From: Desulfobacterales bacterium
GTDB lineage: Bacteria > Desulfobacterota > Desulfobacteria > Desulfobacterales > JALSRD01
NCBI GenBank assembly: GCA_026984935.1
Contig: JALSRD010000101.1
Location: forward strand, 1-33,064
Reading direction: 5' to 3'
DNA: 33,064 nt
The notes under the pieces are model-generated. The model ran no database searches, was not told the DNA's origin, and worked only from the letters and a program-made list of their open reading frames with translations. The position numbers and the translations under genes are program-made. Below, one piece after another: positions 7,367 through 14,268 of the stretch. Position 1 is the first letter of the stretch. Every line of letters starts with the position of its first letter.

Positions 7367-8545
7367 TCATCTTTCGTAAAGGTAGAAGCGGCGGCCGAGG
7401 TCGAGAAATTTTTTCAATTCAGGCTGCCAGGCGGCCCTCAGGTCGTCCAGACTCGCGTTTTCTTCGATGCAGCGGCGGATTTGGCGGTCGCCGCTGATCA
7501 GGTCGAAGGGCGCTTTTACATGCTCGTATTCATAGGGCGGCGGTTTCCACCGGAACTGCTCCGGCCAACAGGCGTAGACGGCCTTGAGGATCTCGAGTGT
7601 GCTGAAATAGGGGTTGTAACGGCCGGGGTCGGTGACGTGCAGCTGAAAACCGTTGCAGCGGCGGCCGCGCCATTTGTTGAATGTCGGCTCGAAAACGTGT
7701 TCACGCAGCCTAAAACCGTCCGAACTTGCCCCGGCCAGCGATGACCGCAGACGCCGCGGGTCGATGAAAGGGGCGCCGAACAGCTCGAAGGGCTGGCAGG
7801 TGCCGCGGCCTTCGGATACGTTGGTACCTTCCCACAGCACCTGGCCCGGATAGACCATCGCGCTGGCCGGTGTCGGCAGGTTCGGTGACGGGGCGACCCA
7901 TATTCTGCCGGTGTCTTGAAAAAACATGCGCCGCCGCCAGCCCTTCATGGGAATGACTTCCAGACGGCAGTTGATGCCGTAATGCGCATTGAAAAGTCCG
8001 GCCAGTTCGCCGATTGTCAGACCGTGGCGCATGGGGATGGGATAGAGCCCCACGAAAGACGTCAGGTCGTCGTGCAACAGGTTGCCCTCCACACGATGGC
8101 CGCCGATGGGGTTGGGGCGGTCGAGTACCAGAACGCTCTTGCCGAGTCGTTTCGCTGCCTGCATGCAGTAGGCCATGGTGTAGATGAACGTGTAGACGCG
8201 CGTGCCGACATCCTGCAGATCGACAATCAGCGTGTCGATCAGGTCGAACATCGCCTCCGTGGGCCGCCGCACCCGGCCGTAAAGGCTGAATACCGGGATG
8301 CCGAGATGTTCATCTGACAGGTGGCCGGATTCCACCATGTTGTCCTGTTTTTCGGCGTAAAAGCCGTGCTGAGGGGAAAACAGGGCCTTCAGCTGTCCGG
8401 GAAGGCGCTGTGCCAGCAAGTCGCGGGCGTGCCGCAGGCGGCTGTCTACAGAGGCCGGGTTGCACAAAAGGCCCAGGCGTTTGGCGCGTATGGATGACGG
8501 CGGACTGGCGATAAAATTTTCCAGACCGACCCCGATGGCTGTCAT
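7367..8545 (-). CDS. DUF1343 / NamZ-type exo-beta-N-acetylmuramidase (GH171 family)
   Basis: A 392-aa protein of the YbbC/NamZ family, whose characterised B. subtilis member releases MurNAc from the non-reducing end of peptidoglycan fragments. The family blocks are all present: FSPQHGFYAEKQDNM, SLYGRVRRPT, VDLQDVGTRVYTFIYTM, VLDRPNPIGGHRVEG, SFVGLYPIPMRHGLTIGELA and LWEGTNVSEGRGT. Many relatives, as I remember them, have PEHG where this has PQHG, so the catalytic acid may be the nearby Glu. No signal peptide is visible (it begins MTAIGVGLENFIASPP), so it probably acts in the cytosol on imported fragments. The MurU-AmgK fusion 4.6 kb away could use its product. The activity is by homology only. 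Confidence 0.85.
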   Translation of the reverse strand: MTAIGVGLENFIASPPSSIRAKRLGLLCNPASVDSRLRHARDLLAQRLPGQLKALFSPQHGFYAEKQDNMVESGHLSDEHLGIPVFSLYGRVRRPTEAMFDLIDTLIVDLQDVGTRVYTFIYTMAYCMQAAKRLGKSVLVLDRPNPIGGHRVEGNLLHDDLTSFVGLYPIPMRHGLTIGELAGLFNAHYGINCRLEVIPMKGWRRRMFFQDTGRIWVAPSPNLPTPASAMVYPGQVLWEGTNVSEGRGTCQPFELFGAPFIDPRRLRSSLAGASSDGFRLREHVFEPTFNKWRGRRCNGFQLHVTDPGRYNPYFSTLEILKAVYACWPEQFRWKPPPYEYEHVKAPFDLISGDRQIRRCIEENASLDDLRAAWQPELKKFLDLGRRFYLYER

Positions 8546-8727
8546 GCTGCACCTGTCCCATGACGGTGGTTTATGTGCCGAAACTGCTCCGAGGATAACC
8601 GAAGTCGGCGGTAAAAATCAAAACATTTTACGCTTGTCGGCCGGTATTTCCATGCCCCGGTCGTGTTCCGGCGCAAAATGGACCCCGCATCGCCGCCATC
8701 CCATTCAGGGCCTGACTTCAAATCTCC

Positions 8728-8756
8728 TTGACAACACCGGATGCTGAAAATAAAAG
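8728..8756 (+). promoter_or_regulatory. Sigma-70-type promoter for the P-loop ATPase/kor operon
   Basis: A perfect -35 TTGACA at 8728-8733, a 17-base spacer, and a -10 TAAAAG at 8751-8756 (four of six consensus bases). It lies 50 bases before the ATG at 8808, in the divergent gap facing namZ. Confidence 0.65.
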
Positions 8757-8807
8757 AATAGGTTCATTGTTTTGTGGTTGGGGTGTTTGGGGGGGATTGT
8801 AATCCGC

Positions 8808-9521
8808 ATGTCGATATTGCTCAAGGGCCTGGTGATCATTGCCGGCGATTTCGGCAATGGAAAAACCGAAGTGGCCATCAACCTGGCCGTCCATCAGAAA
8901 GCTGCCGGACGTAAAGTCAGCGTGGCCGACCTGGATCTGGTGAACCCGTACTTTCGCACCCGGGAAGCCCGCCGCCTGCTCGCCGCCCTGGGGATCGAGC
9001 TGGTGATGCCCGATCCCCAATACCTGCAGGCCGATCTGCCCATTTTCAATCCGCGGGTAACCGGGCTGATGCGCGACCCCTCCCGACTGACGCTCCTCGA
9101 TGCCGGCGGAGGGGATGCCGGCGTAACGGTCCTGGCGGCCCTGGCAGACGCCTTGCCGCACGACAGTGTCCGCATGCTGCTGGTGGTCAATCCGCTGCGG
9201 CCGTATTCCAGCACACCGGAAGCCTGTCTGGAACGCTGCCGCAAAATCGAAAAGGCAGCGAAACTGGCGGTTACCGGCATCATCGGCAATGCCAATCTGT
9301 TGGAAGACACCGTATTGGAGCACGTGCTGGCCGGCCATGAATTTGCCCGTTCTCTTTCACAGCGTATGGGACGGCCGCTGGAGTTCATCACGGTTCCCGC
9401 CAGCCTGCTCGAGGCGGCCAGGCCCCACCAATTTTCCTGCCCGGTGCTTCCCATATATCGGCAGTTGGTGCCGCCCTGGCGCAAGCCTGAACCGTTGACG
9501 GTACCTGGCGGGGCCGCTTGA
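8808..9521 (+). CDS. P-loop ATPase (MinD/CobQ-like) leading the 2-oxoacid oxidoreductase operon
   Basis: A 237-aa soluble NTPase. The Walker A loop GDFGNGKTE covers residues 13-21. DLDLVNPYF follows, like the switch/Asp region of MinD/ParA/CobQ-type NTPases, and [10 protein letters not shown] is the Walker B-like strand. No partner domain or membrane segment is seen. The ATG at 8808 is preferred; upstream in-frame TTG codons lie in a G-rich, non-coding-looking run. It sits 26 bp before the ferredoxin gene and shares its operon, so a role in maturing, regulating or supplying the ferredoxin oxidoreductase is a reasonable guess. Its substrate is unknown. Confidence 0.8.
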   Translation: MSILLKGLVIIAGDFGNGKTEVAINLAVHQKAAGRKVSVADLDLVNPYFRTREARRLLAALGIELVMPDPQYLQADLPIFNPRVTGLMRDPSRLTLLDAGGGDAGVTVLAALADALPHDSVRMLLVVNPLRPYSSTPEACLERCRKIEKAAKLAVTGIIGNANLLEDTVLEHVLAGHEFARSLSQRMGRPLEFITVPASLLEAARPHQFSCPVLPIYRQLVPPWRKPEPLTVPGGAA

Positions 9522-9547
9522 TTTTTACACCAAAAGGAGTTGAAACC

Positions 9548-9778
9548 ATGACATATCAGCACCACATCGACCCAGACCGATGCAAGGGGTGCGGGCTGTG
9601 CGTAGCCGTGTGCCCGAAAAATGTTCTGGAGATTTCAGACCAGGTCAATGCCAAAGGATACTTCCCGGCCTATCAGGCCCGGCCCGAAGACTGTATTTAC
9701 TGTGCCATCTGCTGCACCATGTGCCCGGACGTGGCCATCTGCATCAGCGAAACCGAGGGCACGCAAGAGAGCAGCTGA
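9548..9778 (+). CDS. korD: 2-oxoacid:ferredoxin oxidoreductase, ferredoxin (delta) subunit
   Basis: A 76-aa 2x[4Fe-4S] ferredoxin. Both cluster motifs are intact: [12 protein letters not shown], and [12 protein letters not shown], which has an extra Cys. The start at 9548 follows AAAGGAG with eight bases spacing; an upstream in-frame ATG at 9518 overlaps the ATPase stop and lacks such a site. The protein carries electrons from the KorAB core to cytoplasmic ferredoxin. It is followed by korA after 12 bp. In relatives this subunit is called VorD or KorD; the substrate cannot be told from it. Confidence 0.9.
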   Translation: MTYQHHIDPDRCKGCGLCVAVCPKNVLEISDQVNAKGYFPAYQARPEDCIYCAICCTMCPDVAICISETEGTQESS

Positions 9779-9790
9779 ACGGAGGAATCT

Positions 9791-10861
9791 ATGAGCAAAG
9801 TATTGATGAAAGGCAATGAGGCCATTGGCGAGGCCGCCATTCGGGCCGGTGCCCTGAACTATTTTGCCTATCCCATTACACCGCAGTCCGAGGTCGCCGA
9901 GTACCTGTCGCGGCGCATGCCCGAGGTGGGGGGGCACTTTCTGCAGGGGGAAAGCGAAGTTGCGGTTTCCTACATGATCTTTGGCGCGGCCGGATGCGGC
10001 GAACGGGTCTTTACCACCTCCTCGAGTCCCGGGATCAGCCTGATGAGTGAAGGCATCAGCTACATCATCGGCGCCGAATGCCCGGCCGTGTTTGTCAACA
10101 TCATGCGCGGCGGTCCCGGCCTGGGCGGTATCCTGCCGTCGCAGGCCGATTACCTGCAGGCCACCCGTGGTGTCGGTCATGGAGACTGCCGGCTGCTGGT
10201 GCTGGCGCCGGCCAGTGTGCAGGAGGCCGTGGAAATGGTGATGACGGCTTTTCCCCTGGCCGAAAAATACCGCAATCCGGTGATGGTGCTCGGGGACGGC
10301 TTGATCGGGCAGATGATGGAACCGGTGGAATTTCCGGATAATTTGAAAAGCGCACCCTCCAACAAAGACGACTGGGCGACCAACGGCATGGACACGCGCG
10401 GGCGCAAGACCCGCAACCTGGTCAAATCGCTTTTCTTAGACCCTGTAGAACTCAACGAACACAACCTGAAAATCAAACGCAAATACGAGCAGATGGAACG
10501 TGAAGAGGTGCGTTTCGAAGGCTACAATCAGGATGGTGCCTACCGGGCCTTGATTGTCAGTTTCGGCACCATGAGCCGTGTCTGCCGCACGGCCATCGAC
10601 ATCATGAAGGCCGATGGACTGGAAGTGGCCATGATCCGGCCCCAGACCCTGTTTCCCTATCCACTGCAAGCGGTGCGGGATGCCGCCTGGAAAAAAGGCT
10701 GCCAGGCGGTGTTTTCCATCGAGATGAACATGGGGCAGATGGTCGAGGACGTCCGGCTGGCGGTCCAGGGCCGCTGCCCGGTGCACTGGTACGGCAAGTG
10801 CGGCGGCGAGGTGCCCACACCCGAAGAGGTCGTGGAAACCGTCCGCGCCGTTGTGCAATGA
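9791..10861 (+). CDS. korA: 2-oxoacid:ferredoxin oxidoreductase alpha subunit (KorA/VorB type)
   Basis: A 356-aa alpha subunit of the CoA-acylating 2-oxoacid:ferredoxin oxidoreductase. The block YPITPQSEVAEYL near residues 28-40, ESEVAVSYMIFGAA and the TSSSPGISLMSEG segment are typical of the pyrimidine/CoA-binding domain. The C-terminal part (IVSFGTMSRV, MIRPQTLFPYP) is domain II. With the separate ferredoxin and gamma subunits it forms the four-subunit KOR/VOR architecture: either 2-oxoglutarate to succinyl-CoA (anaerobic TCA or reductive TCA) or branched-chain 2-oxoacids. Sequence alone does not separate these. GGAGG at 9781-9785 precedes the ATG. Confidence 0.9.
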   Translation: MSKVLMKGNEAIGEAAIRAGALNYFAYPITPQSEVAEYLSRRMPEVGGHFLQGESEVAVSYMIFGAAGCGERVFTTSSSPGISLMSEGISYIIGAECPAVFVNIMRGGPGLGGILPSQADYLQATRGVGHGDCRLLVLAPASVQEAVEMVMTAFPLAEKYRNPVMVLGDGLIGQMMEPVEFPDNLKSAPSNKDDWATNGMDTRGRKTRNLVKSLFLDPVELNEHNLKIKRKYEQMEREEVRFEGYNQDGAYRALIVSFGTMSRVCRTAIDIMKADGLEVAMIRPQTLFPYPLQAVRDAAWKKGCQAVFSIEMNMGQMVEDVRLAVQGRCPVHWYGKCGGEVPTPEEVVETVRAVVQ

Positions 10862-10863
10862 AA

Positions 10864-10893
10864 GGCCGCTCGCGGTCTCCGCGCGCGGCGGCC
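10864..10893 (+). repeat. GC-rich hairpin in the korA-korB gap
   Basis: GGCCGC (10864-10869) pairs with GCGGCC (10888-10893), and CGCGG pairs with CCGCG inside, with small bulges and a TCT loop. It begins three bases after the korA stop in a 156-bp gap that is unusually long for this operon. No T run follows, so processing or stability control is more likely than termination. Confidence 0.5.
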
Positions 10894-11017
10894 TGCGGAA
10901 ACGACCGGCCACTACACATTAGCCCGGTCGGCAACCCGCCGGGGTTCGCGCGGCGCCTGCACGGGACAGACAACCATTTCACCTTTTGGGGTGAAAACGA
11001 AGCAAGGAGTATCCAAT

Positions 11018-11755
11018 ATGGGGAAGACATTTCAAAAACCAGAGGCCCTGTCTGATCAGCCGACGCATTACTGCCCCGGATGCACCCACGGCGTAGCCCA
11101 CCGGCTGGTGGCGGAAGTCATCGACGAACTGGGGATTCGTGGCCGCACGGTGGGAATCGCGCCGGTCGGCTGTGCCGTTCTGGCCTACAATTACTTCACC
11201 TTTGATTTCCAGGAAGCGGCCCATGGACGGGCGCCCGCCATGGCCACCGGCATCAAGCGCTCCCGCCCGGATCTGGTGGTGTTCACTTACCAGGGTGACG
11301 GCGACCTGGCCAGCATCGGCATGGGGGAAATCGTGCATGCCGCCAACCGGGGCGAGAAATTCACCACCGTGTTCATCAACAACGCCGTATACGGCATGAC
11401 CGGCGGCCAGATGGCACCCACCACGCTGCCCGATCAGCGCACCACGACTTCACCGTTCGGGCGCAATGTGGATGAAGTCGGCATGCCCATAAGGGTTTCG
11501 GAACTGTTGGCTTCGCTGCAGACGCCGGCGTACATCTCGCGGCAGACCGTCATTTTGCCCAAGTATATCGTAAAAGCCAAAAAAGCCATTAAAAAGGCGT
11601 TTACTTACCAGCTGGAAAACCGCTGCTACGGCTTTGTGGAACTGGTCAGCACCTGCCCCACCAACTGGGGCCTGACACCGGTCGATGCCGTGAAGTGGGC
11701 CCAGGAGCACATGCTGCCCTACTATCCGCTGGGCGACTTGAAATCACCCGAGTAA
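11018..11755 (+). CDS. korB: 2-oxoacid:ferredoxin oxidoreductase beta subunit (thiamine-diphosphate binding)
   Basis: A 245-aa beta subunit that binds thiamine diphosphate. HYCPGCTHG near the N-terminus carries the conserved Cys pair. The TPP/Mg motif is GDGDLASIGMGE, continuing to INNAVYGMTGGQMAPTT. The start at 11018 has AAGGAG (11004-11009) eight bases upstream; an in-frame GTG at 10991 is less likely. It lies 156 bp after korA with a hairpin between, and 18 bp before korC. It makes the catalytic core with KorA. Confidence 0.9.
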   Translation: MGKTFQKPEALSDQPTHYCPGCTHGVAHRLVAEVIDELGIRGRTVGIAPVGCAVLAYNYFTFDFQEAAHGRAPAMATGIKRSRPDLVVFTYQGDGDLASIGMGEIVHAANRGEKFTTVFINNAVYGMTGGQMAPTTLPDQRTTTSPFGRNVDEVGMPIRVSELLASLQTPAYISRQTVILPKYIVKAKKAIKKAFTYQLENRCYGFVELVSTCPTNWGLTPVDAVKWAQEHMLPYYPLGDLKSPE

Positions 11756-11773
11756 ACGCAGGAGGCACTGCAC

Positions 11774-12313
11774 ATGCAAAACGAAGTGAAAATTACCGGT
11801 TTCGGAGGCCAGGGGGTCATGCTGATGGGCAAGATCGTGGCGCACGCAGCCATGGAACAGGGATTCGAGGTCGTCTGGATCCCGTCCTATGGCCCGGAGA
11901 TGCGCGGCGGAACGGCCTACTGCACAGTGGTGATCAGCGACCGGCCCATCGGCTCGCCGATCATCCAGAACCCGCGGCACCTGGTGGCCATGAACCGGCC
12001 CAGCCTGGAAAAGTTTGCGCCCACCGTAAAGCCGGGCGGAGTGATTTTCGTCAACGGTTCACTGATTTCCGTGCGCTGCGACAGGGACGACGTGGACGAG
12101 TTCGTGGTGCCGATTATCGAGATCGCCAAGGAAGTCGGAAACGTGAGAACCGCCAATATCGTGGCCATCGGCGCTTTTGTGGCCCGCTCCGGCTTTGTCG
12201 ATTTTGAACGCCTCCGGGAGTCGGTCAAGACCGAGTTCGCGGCCAAGGCCAAACTGATCCCCATCAACTTGAAAGCCCTTGAAGCCGGCCGGCAGGCGGC
12301 TGAAAAATACTGA
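11774..12313 (+). CDS. korC: 2-oxoacid:ferredoxin oxidoreductase gamma subunit
   Basis: A 179-aa gamma subunit with the family signature GFGGQGVMLMGKIVAHAA near residues 9-26 and PSYGPEMRGGTAYC near 37-50. It completes the four-subunit complex encoded just upstream. AGGAGG precedes the ATG by about eight bases. hisC follows after only 15 bp, so transcription probably runs on into amino-acid and nucleotide genes. Confidence 0.9.
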   Translation: MQNEVKITGFGGQGVMLMGKIVAHAAMEQGFEVVWIPSYGPEMRGGTAYCTVVISDRPIGSPIIQNPRHLVAMNRPSLEKFAPTVKPGGVIFVNGSLISVRCDRDDVDEFVVPIIEIAKEVGNVRTANIVAIGAFVARSGFVDFERLRESVKTEFAAKAKLIPINLKALEAGRQAAEKY

Positions 12314-12328
12314 TCACGGGATGTCACC

Positions 12329-13420
12329 ATGAAAATTGCGGTTCCCCAACATATCCGCGCCTTGAAGCCGTATGTGCCCGGGAAACCCATCGCGGCGCTG
12401 GAGCAGGAATACGGCATCGCCGATGCCGTTAAATTGGCCTCCAATGAAAATCCCCTGGGGCCTTCGCCCAAAGCGCTGGCTGCGCTGGCCGCAGAAACGG
12501 CCGGACTTAACCGCTACCCCAACGGCGGGAGTGAAAAACTGGTTGGCGCTATCAGCGCCAGGCTCGGCGTAGCGCCGGAATGCATCATCCTGGGCAGCGG
12601 CTCCGATGACGTCATCAGCATGCTGACGCGCGCACTGCTGTCGCCCGGCGACGAAGTGGTCATTCCCCAACCGACGTTTTTGATGTACGAATTTTACGCA
12701 CGCTGTGCCGGTGCCACGCCGGTCTTCGTGCCGCTGTCCAAGCGCGCCATCGATCTTGAGGCCGTCGCCAGGTCCGTTACGCCCAATACCCGCATCATCT
12801 TTCTGTGCAGCCCCAATAACCCCACCGGCCAGGTAATTGCCGGCGCGCAGTTTGCGCACTTCCTGGCGCGTATCCCGAAAAACATACTGGTGGTTGTCGA
12901 TCAGGCCTATGCCGAGTATATGCGCGACCCCGGAGCCCTGGACGGCCTGAGCCACGTCCGACAAAAGCATGCGGTCGCGGTGCTGCGGACGTTTTCGAAG
13001 GCCTACGGCCTGGCCGGTCTGCGCATCGGGTACGGTATCATGCCGCCCGAACTGGTGCGGCTGCTCCAGCGCGTACGCCAGCCGTTCAATGTGAATTCAC
13101 TGGCCCAGGCTGCGGCGGCCGGGGCGCTGGCCGATGATGATTTTCTGGAAAAGAGCGTACGCCTGGCCCATGAGGGGCTGGATTTCCTCTGGTCGCAGCT
13201 GGACCGTATGGGGGTACGCTATCATGACAGTCAGGCCAATTTTTTTCTCATCGACGTCGGCCGTGACGCCGACCGCTTCTACGAAATGATGCTGCGCCGG
13301 GGGGTTATTGTGCGCTCCATGCGTGCTTACGGATATGCCCGGGAAATCCGGCTGAGTGTCGGCCTGCCTGCGGAGAACCAACGCTTTCTGGATGCCTTTG
13401 AAACCGTCTTAACTACCTGA
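12329..13420 (+). CDS. hisC: Histidinol-phosphate aminotransferase
   Basis: A 363-aa PLP-dependent class I/II aminotransferase that makes histidinol phosphate from imidazole-acetol phosphate with glutamate. It has LASNENPLGPSP near the N-terminus, CSPNNPTG in the middle, VVDQAYAEY for the PLP-ring Asp/Tyr, and the Schiff-base Lys K224 in TFSKAYGLAGLRIGYG. The C-terminal Arg for substrate carboxylate is in EIRLSVG. No other his gene is in the window. Relatives also accept aromatic substrates, so a second role in tyrosine/phenylalanine synthesis is possible. Confidence 0.92.
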   Translation: MKIAVPQHIRALKPYVPGKPIAALEQEYGIADAVKLASNENPLGPSPKALAALAAETAGLNRYPNGGSEKLVGAISARLGVAPECIILGSGSDDVISMLTRALLSPGDEVVIPQPTFLMYEFYARCAGATPVFVPLSKRAIDLEAVARSVTPNTRIIFLCSPNNPTGQVIAGAQFAHFLARIPKNILVVVDQAYAEYMRDPGALDGLSHVRQKHAVAVLRTFSKAYGLAGLRIGYGIMPPELVRLLQRVRQPFNVNSLAQAAAAGALADDDFLEKSVRLAHEGLDFLWSQLDRMGVRYHDSQANFFLIDVGRDADRFYEMMLRRGVIVRSMRAYGYAREIRLSVGLPAENQRFLDAFETVLTT

Positions 13421-13431
13421 AGCTTGATTTC

Positions 13432-14151
13432 ATGACTTCACATGCCATGGACGACACGCGCCCCCTGGTCATCACCATCGACGGCCCCTCGGGCGCCGGC
13501 AAGACCACGGTCAGCCGGCGGCTGGCCGATCGGCTGGGATGCCGCTACGTGGACACCGGTGCCCTGTACCGTGCGGTGGCCTGGAGAGTCGATGCGGCCG
13601 GTGCTGATTACCGGGATGCGCAGGCGCTCAAGCGGCTTTTAGCGGAATTGAAACCGGCGGTTTCCTGGAAGGAAGGCTGCATGCGCATCCACATCGGCGG
13701 GCGCGATGTCACGGACGGGCTGCGCAGCCCTAAAATCAGCATGCTGGCCTCCCGGCTTTCGGCCCTGCCCTTGGTGCGCGCCTACCTGCTGGACCTGCAG
13801 CGCGCCCTGGGCCGCCGGGGAAGGGTGGTTTTCGAGGGCCGCGATATGGGTACGGTGGTGTTTCCGCGGGCGACCCTCAAGATTTTCCTGGACGCTTCAC
13901 CGGATGCCAGGGCCCGACGGCGCTACCGGGAGCTGGCGGCCGCCGGAAACCAGAGTCTGGAAGAGGTCAGACGGGACATGCAGCAGCGTGACCGAAATGA
14001 CAGTACGCGGGACCTGGCGCCGCTGAAAAAAGCGCCTGACATGCTCTATATCGACTCCACCGGGCTTTCTGTCGATGAAGTGGTCGACCGCATCCTCGCC
14101 GGCCTGCCCCGGAGGGGTGATTTGGCGCGGCGTGGAAACGGGCCCGCGTGA
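13432..14151 (+). CDS. cmk: Cytidylate kinase
   Basis: A 239-aa kinase that phosphorylates CMP and dCMP. Its P-loop is GPSGAGKTT, followed by YVDTGALYRAVAW, the CMP-binding region around GRDVTDGLRSP, and the lid FEGRDMGTVVFP. The Arg-rich RRRYRELA and QRDRNDSTRD segments are typical of the family. The start is ambiguous between 13432 and an ATG at 13447; neither has a clear ribosome binding site, so translation may be coupled to hisC 11 bp upstream. The order cmk then rpsA is widespread in proteobacteria. Confidence 0.93.
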   Translation: MTSHAMDDTRPLVITIDGPSGAGKTTVSRRLADRLGCRYVDTGALYRAVAWRVDAAGADYRDAQALKRLLAELKPAVSWKEGCMRIHIGGRDVTDGLRSPKISMLASRLSALPLVRAYLLDLQRALGRRGRVVFEGRDMGTVVFPRATLKIFLDASPDARARRRYRELAAAGNQSLEEVRRDMQQRDRNDSTRDLAPLKKAPDMLYIDSTGLSVDEVVDRILAGLPRRGDLARRGNGPA

Positions 14152-14268
14152 TTTTTACGGTTTTATCGGATTTTAGTTGTCTTTCTGTATAGAATCTGGT
14201 AATTTTTGCGGTTATGCTGATTATAGGTCAGCCAGTAGTCAAATAAGGGTCAAGGGGGTTGTTGTTTA

